Below are positions 26,465 through 36,392 of a DNA stretch of 64,000 bases, piece by piece (the first letter of the stretch is position 1; the number at the start of each line of letters is the position of its first letter). The notes under the pieces were generated by a model. The model saw only the letters and a program-made list of their open reading frames with translations. It had not been told where the DNA came from and searched no databases. The position numbers and the translations under genes are program-made. This DNA is from CAZOKZ01 sp964580585 (GTDB lineage Bacteria; Sumerlaeota; Sumerlaeia; SLMS01; JAHLLQ01), in NCBI GenBank assembly GCA_964580585.1, contig CAZOKZ010000016.1, positions 1-64,000 on the forward strand, read 5' to 3'.

Positions 26465-27985
26465 GTGACACCCGAAACCATCGCTGCACAGATTTCCAGC
26501 TTGATCGATCAAAAACGCGACGCGTTGATTGCCGATACGCAACGCTTGATTCAATTCCGTACGATCAGCGGAGGCACTGGCGCGGAGGAAGAAGAGTTCC
26601 AGCGCGAGGTGGCGGCGTGTTTCGCCTGGCTCGAAGAACTCGCCACGCGAATGGGTTTCGCCTTCCGACTGATCGAAGGCGTGGTGGGTGAAATCACCTG
26701 GCAGCATCCCGATCCCGACGCACCTTTGATGATGATCGCGGGACATATCGATGTGGTGTCGGTAGGTGGCGACTGGACGCATCCACCGTTCTCTGGCGAG
26801 ATCGTGGAAGGCGAGCTTTGGGGACGTGGCACGCAAGATGACAAGGGCCCGGTGATGCAGGCGCTCTATGGCCTCTATGCGGTGAAGGAATCCGGCATCG
26901 TCCTCCCCTGTTCGGTGCGTGTCGTCATCGGCACCCAGGAAGAAACCGGCGACTGGACAGACATTGCGCTTTATCTGGAAAATGCCCCCATGCCGGATTA
27001 CGCGTTCACTCCGGACGCCGATTTCCCAATCATCAACGGCGAAAAAGGCATGCTGTCGGTCATTGTTGGCGCCGATTGGCCAAATGAAGGTCTGGACGAA
27101 GAAACGGGTCTGGAATTCGTTTCACTGGTTGGCGGCGAACGCGACAACATCGTACCGCGATTGTGCGAACTGACGATCAGATTCCCAAAAGAACATCGTT
27201 CCGACGTGATGAAAGAACTGGTACGAACAACGACCCAGTATGTGGTCGATCACGAAGGCGCAAACGTTACGCTGCAACCCAATCGCGAACGCGAAATCGG
27301 TCCGGATCGCTTCGAGTCTGCGGTATCGTTCCTGGGCAAAGCCGCCCACGCCAGCACTCCTGCCGAAGGCCATAACGCCATTGTCGATGCGCTGGATTTC
27401 ATCAGGGACATCGAGACGTTGCCACTGACGCTTCGCAAATTCGCGGCATTTGCGTATTTAGCAGGATCGGACACAACAGGTGCGAACCTGGGCATCGATG
27501 CCACGCATGATTTCATCGGCGATACAACGGTTTGTTTGGCCATTGCCGAAATCCGTCCGACGGGTGGACGTGCGGTGCTCAACATTCGCCCCACCATGGG
27601 CTCGATCACCGCCAATGTGGTGGCGAAAATGAAACAATTGGCGGAACAATACAGTCAACAATTAGGGGTGGAAATCACCGTTGAACAGAAGGGCAAAGCG
27701 CTCGACGCGATTTTCCTGGATCCGGAAAACCCCAAGGTTGCTCCATTTATCCAATCGTTACGCCAAGGGTTTGAACTCGTTACGGGTCGCCCAGCGAAAT
27801 TAAAAGCGGTTGGCGGCACAACATACGCCAAAGCTTTCCCAAACTGCTGTGCCTTTGGCCCTATTTTGACCCCAGACGAACCAAGCATCATTCACCAACC
27901 GGACGAACGCGTCCCCGTGGAATCCATTATTCGGAACGCGAAAATATACGGAACCAGCATCGGGTTAATGGCTTGTAAAGAATGA
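26465..27985 (+). CDS. M20-family metallopeptidase (PepV/Sapep-like dipeptidase)
   Basis: The 506-residue protein starts with GTG (AAGGA upstream). Metal-ligand motifs are all present: GHIDVVSVGGDW, RGTQDDKGP, GTQEETGDW, FTPDADFPI and, near the end, IHQPDERVPVE. The long central lid domain is typical of PepV/Sapep dipeptidases, which use two metal ions to cut dipeptides. No signal peptide is visible, so it should be cytoplasmic. It is monocistronic between a terminator and the NtrC-like gene. Substrate range cannot be read from sequence. Confidence 0.9.
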   Translation: MTPETIAAQISSLIDQKRDALIADTQRLIQFRTISGGTGAEEEEFQREVAACFAWLEELATRMGFAFRLIEGVVGEITWQHPDPDAPLMMIAGHIDVVSVGGDWTHPPFSGEIVEGELWGRGTQDDKGPVMQALYGLYAVKESGIVLPCSVRVVIGTQEETGDWTDIALYLENAPMPDYAFTPDADFPIINGEKGMLSVIVGADWPNEGLDEETGLEFVSLVGGERDNIVPRLCELTIRFPKEHRSDVMKELVRTTTQYVVDHEGANVTLQPNREREIGPDRFESAVSFLGKAAHASTPAEGHNAIVDALDFIRDIETLPLTLRKFAAFAYLAGSDTTGANLGIDATHDFIGDTTVCLAIAEIRPTGGRAVLNIRPTMGSITANVVAKMKQLAEQYSQQLGVEITVEQKGKALDAIFLDPENPKVAPFIQSLRQGFELVTGRPAKLKAVGGTTYAKAFPNCCAFGPILTPDEPSIIHQPDERVPVESIIRNAKIYGTSIGLMACKE

Positions 27986-28164
27986 AATGGAACGTTGAAG
28001 GCACGAACAAAAAATAAATATAGAATCGTTGCCCCCAGACTGATTCTGTTTCTTAATCGCAACCCGGTAAGCATTTTACTTGCCCTGAGACGTTTCATCG
28101 CTTGTCTTGAGGTTGGAACATTTCTTAAAGATGAGCCATTTGTATTCGTACAATTGTTGAGTAT
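27986..28164 (+). promoter_or_regulatory. Leader region of the NtrC-like gene
   Basis: This 179-base gap is AT-rich and carries no supported gene. It should contain the promoter of the sigma-54 activator, but no convincing -35/-10 pair was found. The ATG at 28165 has no AGGAG-type site, so translation may be weak or initiate elsewhere. Confidence 0.35.
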
Positions 28165-29580
28165 ATGACAACTGCCACACCGCCATCGATTCCTCTCAAT
28201 ATACTTGTCCTCGATGACGAGCGATCCATCGTCGTCATGCTGCAGTATATCCTGGAAAAAGAGAACCACAAAATCGTCACCGCTTCCGCCATTCGGGAGG
28301 CCAACGGCCATCTAAGCGCCCTGCATCCGGACGTGGCAGTGGTCGATGTTTACCTTGGTGACGAAGACGGCCTCCAATATGTGCGATCGTTGCGCGAGCG
28401 GTTCGGCGGCGACCTGGGCATTATCGTTATTTCCACCGAAGATACCGAGACATTGGCGAACAAAGCCCTGGATTCGGGGGCGGATTATTTCCTCTCCAAG
28501 CCCATTGCTCCGGCGGCACTGCTTTTGACGGTAAAGAAGCTCGGTGAACTGCGTTCCGAACGCCAACGCGTGCTCGATTTAGAACGCGAACTCGATCGCT
28601 CGATGCGCGATACCGCGTTCCCGGAAATCGTCACCAACTCCGATGCCATGCGCGCAGTCTTGCGACTGGTGGAAAAGGTCGGACCGCGTGATTTGTCGGT
28701 TTTGGTCTGCGGCGAAAGCGGCACGGGCAAGGAATTGCTGGCCCGTGCAATCCACAATCAAAGTTCACGCCGAAACGGAAATTTTGTCGAACTCAATTGC
28801 GCTGCTTTGCCCCCCAACCTGGTGGAAAGCGAGTTGTTTGGTCACGAAAAAGGCGCCTTTACCGGTGCCATTGCATCTCGCCCCGGGAAAATCCAGATGG
28901 CGTCGGGCGGAACGCTTTTTCTGGACGAAATTGGCGAATTGCCGCTGGAAATCCAGCCCAAACTGCTTCGTGCACTTCAAGAAAAACGTGTTATTCCCGT
29001 TGGTGGCAAGGAACCGATCTCGAGCGATTTCCGCCTGATCAGCGCAACGAACCGCGATTTAGTCAAGGAAGTCAAAGAAAGCCGATTCCGCGAAGACTTG
29101 TTTTACCGAGTAGCGGTTTTCCCGATCAAGATTCCCTCGCTGCGCGAGCGCATGGAGGACCTCGACGTGCTGCTCGCCCACTTCCTGCGCCAGGAAGGCC
29201 TCGGCCACGCCCGCATCTCGCGTGAAGCACTGATGGTGCTGCACCAACACCAATGGAAGGGGAACGTGCGCGAACTGAAAAATTTCGCCCAAGCCATTCC
29301 ACTGTTCAGCGAAAACGGCGTCATCGACGAAACCAGCGTCCGGGCTTATTTTGGCTCGCGTCTCGAAGGTAACTTGTTCAGCGAACCCATGTCGCCAATC
29401 GACAACCGTCCGAACCGCCCGGTGCGCAAAATCGAAGAATTGCAGCATGCGGAAATTCTCTACGCGCTGTCGTTTTACAAAGGAAATGTTTCAGAAGCGG
29501 CACGCGCACTCGGCATGGGTCGCGCCACGCTCTACAAATACATCAAGCGGCACGACCTTCAGGTGCAGAACGGTACCTGA
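28165..29580 (+). CDS. NtrC-family sigma-54-dependent response regulator
   Basis: The 471-residue protein has a receiver domain (~1-125; phosphoacceptor Asp61 in VAVVDVYLG, conserved SKP at 111-113), a short helical linker, and a sigma-54 AAA+ domain. That domain has Walker A GESGTGKE (183-190), GAFTGA (230-235) and Walker B TLFLDEIGEL. A Fis-type HTH (~430-465: GNVSEAARALGMGRATLYKYIKRH) closes it. It should activate sigma-54 promoters on phosphorylation. No kinase is adjacent; the soluble PAS kinase at 6003 is a plausible partner (inference). Its 3' end is five bases from the convergent anti-sigma gene. Confidence 0.96.
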   Translation: MTTATPPSIPLNILVLDDERSIVVMLQYILEKENHKIVTASAIREANGHLSALHPDVAVVDVYLGDEDGLQYVRSLRERFGGDLGIIVISTEDTETLANKALDSGADYFLSKPIAPAALLLTVKKLGELRSERQRVLDLERELDRSMRDTAFPEIVTNSDAMRAVLRLVEKVGPRDLSVLVCGESGTGKELLARAIHNQSSRRNGNFVELNCAALPPNLVESELFGHEKGAFTGAIASRPGKIQMASGGTLFLDEIGELPLEIQPKLLRALQEKRVIPVGGKEPISSDFRLISATNRDLVKEVKESRFREDLFYRVAVFPIKIPSLRERMEDLDVLLAHFLRQEGLGHARISREALMVLHQHQWKGNVRELKNFAQAIPLFSENGVIDETSVRAYFGSRLEGNLFSEPMSPIDNRPNRPVRKIEELQHAEILYALSFYKGNVSEAARALGMGRATLYKYIKRHDLQVQNGT

Positions 29581-29585
29581 TCGCG

Positions 29586-30173
29586 TTATTGATCGATCGA
29601 AGGGTCTTCCAATCGGAGCGTGGTGCCGATTTCCGGGTTATAAATAAACCGCACCGATTCCCAACAACGACAAATTGCCAAAAGCCCCAAGCCACCGGGC
29701 GATACATGGCGAATCATCTCCTCGCGGTTCTTCTCGAAATCCAGGTCCTGGCTGTCGCGGCTATAAAGTCGAACCGTGAAGGGATCCTCGATCACGACCT
29801 CGATACGTTGATCGAGCACCTCGGCCAGCAGGGTTGGATTTTCCACACAAGGATACTGGTACGGCGGGGTTTGACCGCGTACCATCAGGCCGCCGCCGGG
29901 GTCTTGAATCTCGATCGCCACGCTCCGCAGGTCCTTTTCACTGCGTGTGCGTAAGAACGTCAGCGTGGCAAGGCGCAAACGACCCGAAACCGGTTCCTGG
30001 TGCAGGGCGTTGCGACAGGCTTCGGCCACGGAAAGGCGCACGATCAGCGCCATTTCCGGCGTCACCGAAGCGCTATCCGTCAAAAACGTCTCGCACAATC
30101 CTTCCAATACGGCCTGGGAATCGGGCACGCAGGGAACAGTCAGGGTGTAAATGATTTCCTGCGTTTTCATCAT
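29586..30173 (-). CDS. Anti-sigma-factor-type HATPase kinase (RsbW-like)
   Basis: The 195-residue product has an HATPase_c_2 fold: an N box region in SVAEACRNALHQEP, the IEIQDPGGGL segment in the G1 position and a C-terminal GGLGLLAICRCWESVRF in the G2 position. Such kinases bind a sigma factor or other partner and phosphorylate an STAS antagonist. Its start overlaps the stop of the upstream STAS gene (ATGA), the standard bicistronic arrangement of this partner-switch pair. The insert between motifs is longer than in RsbW. No sigma factor gene is near, so the target is unknown. Confidence 0.85.
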   Translation of the reverse strand: MMKTQEIIYTLTVPCVPDSQAVLEGLCETFLTDSASVTPEMALIVRLSVAEACRNALHQEPVSGRLRLATLTFLRTRSEKDLRSVAIEIQDPGGGLMVRGQTPPYQYPCVENPTLLAEVLDQRIEVVIEDPFTVRLYSRDSQDLDFEKNREEMIRHVSPGGLGLLAICRCWESVRFIYNPEIGTTLRLEDPSIDQ

Positions 30174-30496
30174 TTAAACGACTCAATTGCGGCTTCTTCC
30201 GTCTGAAACAACTCGAACAAACGGTCAAGACGCATCAGTTGAAATATGTTCAGTAACGATTCTTTCAAACAGCACAGGCGGATGTCGCCTCCCGAGGACG
30301 TGGCGCGTTTGAGCGCAATGATCAATGCCCCGAGGAACGAACTGTCCACGTATTCGACCTTGCGAAAGTTCAACACCAACCGACAGTGCCCTTTGCTCAA
30401 TTGGTCGAGAATACGTTCCTGAATTTCATCGTTTTCATGCAGACGAATTCTCGGCCCTGGAACCTCGATCACAATCGGGGAGTCTTTTTCCGCCAT
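30170..30496 (-). CDS. STAS-domain anti-sigma factor antagonist
   Basis: A 108-residue SpoIIAA/RsbV-like STAS protein. The segment VEYVDSSFLGALIIALKRA carries the phosphorylatable serine (VDSS) and is followed by the typical GGDIRLCCLKESLLNIFQLMRLDRLFELF. Unphosphorylated STAS antagonists bind the partner kinase and free its target. It is translationally coupled to the downstream RsbW-like kinase gene, so the two should form a working switch. No phosphatase gene (PP2C) is adjacent. Confidence 0.9.
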   Translation of the reverse strand: MAEKDSPIVIEVPGPRIRLHENDEIQERILDQLSKGHCRLVLNFRKVEYVDSSFLGALIIALKRATSSGGDIRLCCLKESLLNIFQLMRLDRLFELFQTEEAAIESFK

Positions 30497-30712
30497 GGGA
30501 AGCCCTCTTCCAAAAACACACTGGCCGTAATAAAAGCGATGCTTCGATAGTCGAAGAAAGATTCACGCCATTTGATCGGCCAGGACTATGTTTTTTACTG
30601 TACTGATATTTCTAAACTTACAATTCTATGACCGCTCCAAACCCAAACAAATCTCGCTATTTGTCTCCAGACGATACGACCCAAAGTTTCCGAACGAGAA
30701 TTGAATTTCGGA

Positions 30713-31615
30713 TTACTCGGTGGATTCTTCCGTTTCTTCTGCCGACAACTCGTCGGAATGCGGTCCCTCTTCCATCGAATCGCTGGAGGAAGCCTCTTCC
30801 GGCTCGGGCGAAGCTTGTTTTGGCGCTTGCACGGCAACTTCTTGTATATCCCTGGCCGGAATGACAACTGGAATTACACGTTCGTCCGACGAGTTTGCCA
30901 CCGCGGACCCACCCGGGAGCACATGCAGCAGGATCAACCCCAGGATTTTGCCTTCGTCGTTGAAAATTGGCGTGCCCAATCCACCCGAGGTCAATTCCGA
31001 GCTGGGGATGTAATATTCCCGCGGGCGAGTCACCACCCCCTGGATTTCACCCGTCATTCCAACGTGGGTCCGACGGGCAATTCGACCCATGCGAGCAAGG
31101 CAAAATACCGGATCGAGTATTTGAGCCGTGTCATTGTTCTCGAGATCGATGAACGTCATTGGCGATTCGGGTTCTTCGAGGGGACGGAGGAACGCCAGGT
31201 CCAAATCGTTGTCGCGCAGGACAATCGTGGCGGGAACTTCGCTATTGTCGGACAAAATGTACTTCAGACTCTTGACGCGGATCGTGTATCCCATGTCCTC
31301 GCGCCCCGCCTGCATGCGGTCCCACAACTGGCTCTGATCAATCGACGAAAGTGCCGCCACCACCAGGCCATCCGATCCGACGACCACCCCCAAAACCTCG
31401 GACTTTTCCTCCTGCTCGTCCTGGCCGCCGCCATAGGAAATTTTCGTCTCCGTCACCACTTCGAGCGTCACGATGGCTTTCGACTTTTCCTTCAACGTCT
31501 GGCGCGCCGTTTCACGCAAATCCGCCCGTACCAGGGACGGAGCCGTCATCGAAACAACCAGCAATGCCATCATGATAATCGTGCTCATCCCACCAAACAC
31601 TCGATTGCTTTTCAT
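30713..31615 (-). CDS. Catalytically dead HtrA/trypsin-like protein (pseudoprotease)
   Basis: The start at 31615 (MKSNRVFGG) has AAGGA at a usable spacing and leads a signal peptide cut near VRADL. The fold follows S1C proteases: VVVGSDGLVVAALSSID in the histidine region, DNDLDLAFLRPLE in the aspartate region and TSGGLGTPIFNDEGKILGLIL in the serine region. The expected His is replaced by Ser and the expected GNSGG serine by Leu, so it should not cut peptides. It has no PDZ domain and a long acidic Ser/Glu-rich tail. It lies downstream of an active HtrA lipoprotein gene and may bind or regulate it (inference). Confidence 0.75.
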   Translation of the reverse strand: MKSNRVFGGMSTIIMMALLVVSMTAPSLVRADLRETARQTLKEKSKAIVTLEVVTETKISYGGGQDEQEEKSEVLGVVVGSDGLVVAALSSIDQSQLWDRMQAGREDMGYTIRVKSLKYILSDNSEVPATIVLRDNDLDLAFLRPLEEPESPMTFIDLENNDTAQILDPVFCLARMGRIARRTHVGMTGEIQGVVTRPREYYIPSSELTSGGLGTPIFNDEGKILGLILLHVLPGGSAVANSSDERVIPVVIPARDIQEVAVQAPKQASPEPEEASSSDSMEEGPHSDELSAEETEESTE

Positions 31616-31673
31616 CCTAATCATCCTTTGCGTCCCGTGTATGTTTTACAATCCATCCATTAATGACATGCAC

Positions 31674-33734
31674 TTACCAGAACGGTTCCATTTCCAGAAA
31701 CAAATTCTGCACCCCGCGTCGCACGCGGAAAATCACATAGCGCGGTTTGCTTTCGTGAATGTCTTTCATGATTTGTTCGACGTCGGCGAGCGATTCAATC
31801 GGCTTGCCATCGATCTCCAAAATCACATCGCCAACGCTCAACCCACCGAGCGACGCCCATCCGCCATCGACCACGGACTCGGCGAGCACGTTGACCTCCA
31901 CGTCCTTGGTTTTCGGGTCCTGACGATCCTGGTAAGTGGCTTCCTGAACGACGAACTCGAAATCTAAATCGCGGAATCGATGCATTTCGCGGCTGCGTTT
32001 CGGTGACGAAGCGAGTTCAGCGGAAACCGTCAGTTTTTCTCCGTCCCTCAAGACGTCAAATTCGGGTTTCGATCCAATACGGTACTGGCGCACAAGGATA
32101 TTGAACACTTCCGCGTCGTGAATCTGCGACGCTTCGATCACCTCGCCATCCATGCGCGTGACAATATCACCGACCTCGAATGGAAAGTCCTCTGGTTTTT
32201 CGTCATACACGCGCGTGACGCGCACACCTTTCACTCCTTCGAGCCCAAGCTGATCGGCCAGTTCCTTGGTCAACACCTGCGTTTCCATCGGTAGCCATGC
32301 TTTGCGTACTTCCACGCCTGGATTGTCCAGCTTGTCGATGCCGACCTTCACCACGGTCAGGAAACTTTCCCCGTCGCGTTCAAACTCGACCAAGGTGGAG
32401 ACCAAATCATCCTGGTCTTTCATCAGTTCATTCGTGATGGCGTTGAAATCTTCGACATTCGTCACTTCGCGATCGTTCACGCGTGTAATCACGTCGCCGC
32501 GCCGAATGGGTGGCTTGGCTTTCGCAATGGGACCGCCAGAGCTGGCCGAGGTAACGAGAATCCCCGTCGAAGATTCGCGCGCCAGACGAAGTTGCGTAAA
32601 CACCGAAAGGTCGCGCAACGTCATCCCCCACTCGCGCGATTCCGACTCGGGTGGCGTGGCGGGCAGACGACGCTCGGGGGTGATTTTCAACGTTTGCTGT
32701 TCTCCGTCCCTCAACACCTTCAACGAAACCGTGCCATCGATCGGTAAATCGGCGATAATATTGTTGATCAGTGGAATGTCCTCGTAAAATTTCGCGCCGA
32801 CCGATTCGCCATCGATTTCCAGCAACACGTCGCCGGGCAAAATCCCCGCCTTTTCCGCGGGTGAATCTTTGAGCACCGCGCCAACCAGAACACCGCGATC
32901 AAGCGAAGACCCCTTGAGAAGCGGCTGGAACGCCATGCCCACATAGGCCCGATCCATTTCGCTTTTCTCGATAATATCGAAGGCAACTTTTTTAGCCAGG
33001 TTACCCGGAATCGCTCCCGCCAAACCATAGCTGATTTCGTTTACGCCGATGATCTCACCGTCTGCGTTCACGAGCGGTCCGCCCGAGTTTCCACCATGAA
33101 TTTCCGCGTCGTGCGCAAACCAGCGAACCAACTCGCCGACGTTTTCGCCATCGAGCGTGAACCCGCCTGAACGAAAAATCTGGGGAATCACCATGGCGGT
33201 GTTGCTCATGACGCCACGCGTAACGGACTGGGAAATTCCGAGCGGGCTGCCGAGCGCAAACACGGTATCGCCGACTTTGACCGAATCCGAATCGCCAAAT
33301 TCCGCCACCGAAAACGTCATCGGCTCGTCCGGCGTCAATTTAATCACCGCGATATCGGTTGCCGCATCCGTCCCAATCAACACAGCGGGAATTTCCTCGC
33401 GGTTGGGCATGGTACAAATCAACCGCACGGCTTTGCCCGCCACGTGATGGTTCGTGACAATATGACCCTCGGGGGTAATGATCGCCCCGCTGCCCGAGGC
33501 CACGAATTTCGACTCGCGCCCCTGGCTGTAATTGGGTTCCACCACCTGAATGCGAACCAGAGCGGGTTTCACTTTGCCGACAACCTTGTCGGTCAAGTGC
33601 TGCTCGGCTTCAATTAATTGATATTCCGTGGAATTACCACTCATCGATGCGCAGGAAACCAGCAAACTGCCCGTCACCGTCACCATCGAAACAACTCCGC
33701 ACCAGCGCCGAAAAACTCTCATCCGTTGATTCAT
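31674..33734 (-). CDS. HtrA-family protease lipoprotein with four PDZ-like domains
   Basis: The start at 33734 follows GAGGATAG. A lipoprotein signal (GSLLVSC, Cys28) anchors the 686-residue protein to a membrane. The protease domain (~50-255) has an intact triad: His97 (TNHHVAG), Asp127 (DAATDIAV) and Ser217 (HGGNSGGPLVN). Four PDZ-like repeats follow, near 265-355 (AGILPGDVLLEIDG), 375-470 (IRRGDVITRVND), 480-575 (FEVGDIVTRMDG) and 595-685 (LSVGDVILEIDG). DegP and DegQ have two, so this is an expanded form. It should degrade or refold misfolded envelope proteins. The pseudo-HtrA gene lies 58 bases downstream, probably in the same operon. Confidence 0.9.
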   Translation of the reverse strand: MNQRMRVFRRWCGVVSMVTVTGSLLVSCASMSGNSTEYQLIEAEQHLTDKVVGKVKPALVRIQVVEPNYSQGRESKFVASGSGAIITPEGHIVTNHHVAGKAVRLICTMPNREEIPAVLIGTDAATDIAVIKLTPDEPMTFSVAEFGDSDSVKVGDTVFALGSPLGISQSVTRGVMSNTAMVIPQIFRSGGFTLDGENVGELVRWFAHDAEIHGGNSGGPLVNADGEIIGVNEISYGLAGAIPGNLAKKVAFDIIEKSEMDRAYVGMAFQPLLKGSSLDRGVLVGAVLKDSPAEKAGILPGDVLLEIDGESVGAKFYEDIPLINNIIADLPIDGTVSLKVLRDGEQQTLKITPERRLPATPPESESREWGMTLRDLSVFTQLRLARESSTGILVTSASSGGPIAKAKPPIRRGDVITRVNDREVTNVEDFNAITNELMKDQDDLVSTLVEFERDGESFLTVVKVGIDKLDNPGVEVRKAWLPMETQVLTKELADQLGLEGVKGVRVTRVYDEKPEDFPFEVGDIVTRMDGEVIEASQIHDAEVFNILVRQYRIGSKPEFDVLRDGEKLTVSAELASSPKRSREMHRFRDLDFEFVVQEATYQDRQDPKTKDVEVNVLAESVVDGGWASLGGLSVGDVILEIDGKPIESLADVEQIMKDIHESKPRYVIFRVRRGVQNLFLEMEPFW

Positions 33735-34010
33735 TCTATCCTCGTTGGAAACAGAAAATACCCCGCCCAAACCCCTTGGCGGTGAAAAGCGAATTCACTA
33801 TCAAGCAATATCGGGACCGCCAGCAGATGACAGGTACGTCGAGAGGTCAAGGAAAGGAAATGGACCCGGTAGGTTGAGGGAGAAACCTGAAAAGCAATAA
33901 TATTGACGGGATTTACAAGATCAAAAGGATGGATTCCAATCCGATTTGCGACCGTTTAATTATCCCGTCTATCCTGGCAATCCTGTCCCAAATCCGTTCT
34001 TCCTCTTACA

Positions 34011-36266
34011 TCATCGCTCCAGATTTTTCAGCAATGCTTTCACCGATGTCACCGGTTGTTTGCACGACCGGTTTTGACAAACATAAGCGGTCGGCGCGTC
34101 GTCGATGGGAATTTGTTCAACGGTAAACGGCGCAAGTTTGTTAATTGTTGCATTCTCCCCTGAAGGACGATGCAGCAGCACCGCACGGGGCACAAACCGT
34201 GTGCGCACTGCCGATGCCATTGCGCTCAACGTTTCGGCGCCTCCGTCCCCCGCAAGGACGATCTCGCTGTTCGGCCCGAGCGCGTAATCCAACCCGATCA
34301 TCATCTGCGAATGCCCGAGCGGACTTTGCTCGATGGCCGCGCTGAACGCTGTCATGGATTGTTTCGCGCAGCGCGCGAGTTCCTCATCGCCCGAAATAGA
34401 CGCCAACCGCAACAGGTTGCAAATTGCCACGGCGTTGCCCGAGGGAATCGCCCCATCGTAAGCGTCCTTCATTCGCACCAGAAGCTCTTCGCCGTCGTCC
34501 GCCGTTTGAAAAAAACCACCGTGTTTGTCGTCCCAGTAATGATCGAGCATCATGCGGTTGAGCGCGAAGGCTTCCTGTAAATAACGCGCGTCGAACGTCG
34601 CTTCGTAAAGCTCGATCAACCCCCATGTGAAAAACGCATAGTCGTCTAAATGCGCGGGCAGACCGGATTGGCCCAACCGCGAGCGTTTCAGCAACCGACC
34701 ATTTTCGTCGCGCATTTCCGCGAGCACAAAATCCGCCGCCCGGCGTGCAGCGTCGGCGTAAGCCGAATCGTCGAGCGCTTTTGCGCCCTTGGCCAGTGCC
34801 GCGATCATCAATCCATTCCAATCGGTCAGGATTTTGTCGTCTTTGTACGGATGCACGCGTTTTTCGCGGGCATCGAAGAGTTTCACGCGCGCCAATTCGA
34901 GCCGCTCGCGCAACGCGCCTTCTTCCATCTCCAGCGATTTTGCCGTTTCGGCCAGGCTTTTCTTCAAATGGGGAATGCTCTCGCCCGGTTTAGCGCCCGA
35001 GGCTTCGTCGTAAAAATTCCCCCCTTCGACAATACCGTAAATTTTGTTAAAGAGCGCACCGTCCTCCGCACCCAACACTTCGACAACTTCTTCCGGCGTC
35101 CACAGGTAAAACTTCCCCTCGACGCCTTCGCTATCGGCGTCCTCGGCGGAATAAAAACCACCGCTCGGCGCCGTCATATCGCGCATGACATACTTGAAAA
35201 TCTCGCGCGCCGTTTGTGCGTATTCGGGTTTGCCGGTGACTTGATACGCTTCGCAGTACGCGATGGCTTGAGTGGCTTGGTCGTAGAGCATTTTCTCGAA
35301 ATGCGGCACCAGCCAATGCTGGTCGGTCGAATAACGATGAAACCCGAATCCCACGTGATCGTAAATGCCACCGCGCCGCATTTCCACGAGGGTTTTCTCG
35401 ACCATGTCGAGCGCTCGCTGCTGACCGACGCGGTCGTGATACCGCAGCAAAAAGGACAAGTTGTGCGGCACGGGGAATTTGTTCCTTCCACCGCCGAATC
35501 CGCCATGCGTTGGATCGAAACTCATGCTGAGTTCTTCGTACGTTTCATCCAGATGCGCGGAGTTTAACATTCCGCCCGGCGCGCCGTGACCCAGTCCCCC
35601 AATGTGCTCCGCGATTCTATCCGCCGACTTGACAACATTTTCATGATCGGTGTCCCACGCGTTTTTTAACGCGGGAACCAGTTCCATCATCCCAGGCCGA
35701 CCGTATCCGCCGTGCTTGGAAAAGTAAGTGCCCGCGAAAAACGGCTTTTTGTCCGGTGTCATCACGACGGTCATCGGCCAACCCCCCTGGCCCGTCATGG
35801 CCTGCGTCACCGTCATATACACCTGATCGATATCGGGGCGTTCCTCGCGATCCACTTTGATACAAACAAACGCCTCGTTCATCGCCGAGGCGACCTCTTC
35901 ATCCTCGAACGATTCGTGTTCCATCACATGGCACCAATGGCATGTTGAGTAACCAATCGACAAAAAAATCGGCTTGTTCTCCGCCTCAGCCTTCTTAAAC
36001 GCCGCTTCACCCCACGGATACCAGTCCACTGGATTGGCGGCGTGCTGAAGCAAATACGGACTTTGCTCGAACACGAGGCGGTTCCAATCCGGCCCACCGT
36101 CGGGTGGCAGGAGGGCGAGCGCCTCGGGCGCGGGAATTGTTGGGCGTTCGTGCGTATTGGCGGTTTGGCTCATGGAATTTCTCGGAATGGGAATCAGCAC
36201 GCAAAGGATCAACAACGCCCTCGTCGATAACCGAAAACGATGGGCTTTGGATGAAGCAGTCATCAA
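34011..36266 (-). CDS. Exported SSP411/YyaL-like protein: thioredoxin fold plus six-hairpin domain
   Basis: The 751-residue product has an N-terminal signal segment, then the DUF255 thioredoxin-like domain. Diagnostic segments are [40 protein letters not shown] (active CHWC), [12 protein letters not shown] and [23 protein letters not shown] large helical (alpha,alpha)6-toroid-like domain follows, as in glycoside hydrolases and N-acylglucosamine epimerases ([34 protein letters not shown]). Both halves are complete; length is near 680-750 for the family. Its function is unsettled; an extracytoplasmic location differs from most members, which are cytoplasmic, and rests on the predicted signal. 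It is monocistronic. Confidence 0.85.
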   Translation of the reverse strand: MMTASSKAHRFRLSTRALLILCVLIPIPRNSMSQTANTHERPTIPAPEALALLPPDGGPDWNRLVFEQSPYLLQHAANPVDWYPWGEAAFKKAEAENKPIFLSIGYSTCHWCHVMEHESFEDEEVASAMNEAFVCIKVDREERPDIDQVYMTVTQAMTGQGGWPMTVVMTPDKKPFFAGTYFSKHGGYGRPGMMELVPALKNAWDTDHENVVKSADRIAEHIGGLGHGAPGGMLNSAHLDETYEELSMSFDPTHGGFGGGRNKFPVPHNLSFLLRYHDRVGQQRALDMVEKTLVEMRRGGIYDHVGFGFHRYSTDQHWLVPHFEKMLYDQATQAIAYCEAYQVTGKPEYAQTAREIFKYVMRDMTAPSGGFYSAEDADSEGVEGKFYLWTPEEVVEVLGAEDGALFNKIYGIVEGGNFYDEASGAKPGESIPHLKKSLAETAKSLEMEEGALRERLELARVKLFDAREKRVHPYKDDKILTDWNGLMIAALAKGAKALDDSAYADAARRAADFVLAEMRDENGRLLKRSRLGQSGLPAHLDDYAFFTWGLIELYEATFDARYLQEAFALNRMMLDHYWDDKHGGFFQTADDGEELLVRMKDAYDGAIPSGNAVAICNLLRLASISGDEELARCAKQSMTAFSAAIEQSPLGHSQMMIGLDYALGPNSEIVLAGDGGAETLSAMASAVRTRFVPRAVLLHRPSGENATINKLAPFTVEQIPIDDAPTAYVCQNRSCKQPVTSVKALLKNLER

Positions 36267-36392
36267 TTTCTCGTAAAAAGCGATGGCGAAATCCGACTTC
36301 GGCGATGCTTTCGCTCAGAGGAGCAAGTCCCGTTCCCGATGGGTTTTATCCACGGAAGGGACAGAATTCATTTTGCCTCTGTGGCAAACTAT

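Noticed and set aside
30701..31663. A 320-codon plus-strand frame over the pseudo-HtrA gene
   Set aside because: The minus-strand frame has a signal peptide and a recognisable protease fold; this one is rich in His/Arg and has no ribosome site.
34650..35567. A 305-codon plus-strand frame within the SSP411-like gene
   Set aside because: Antisense shadow of a clearly homologous protein.
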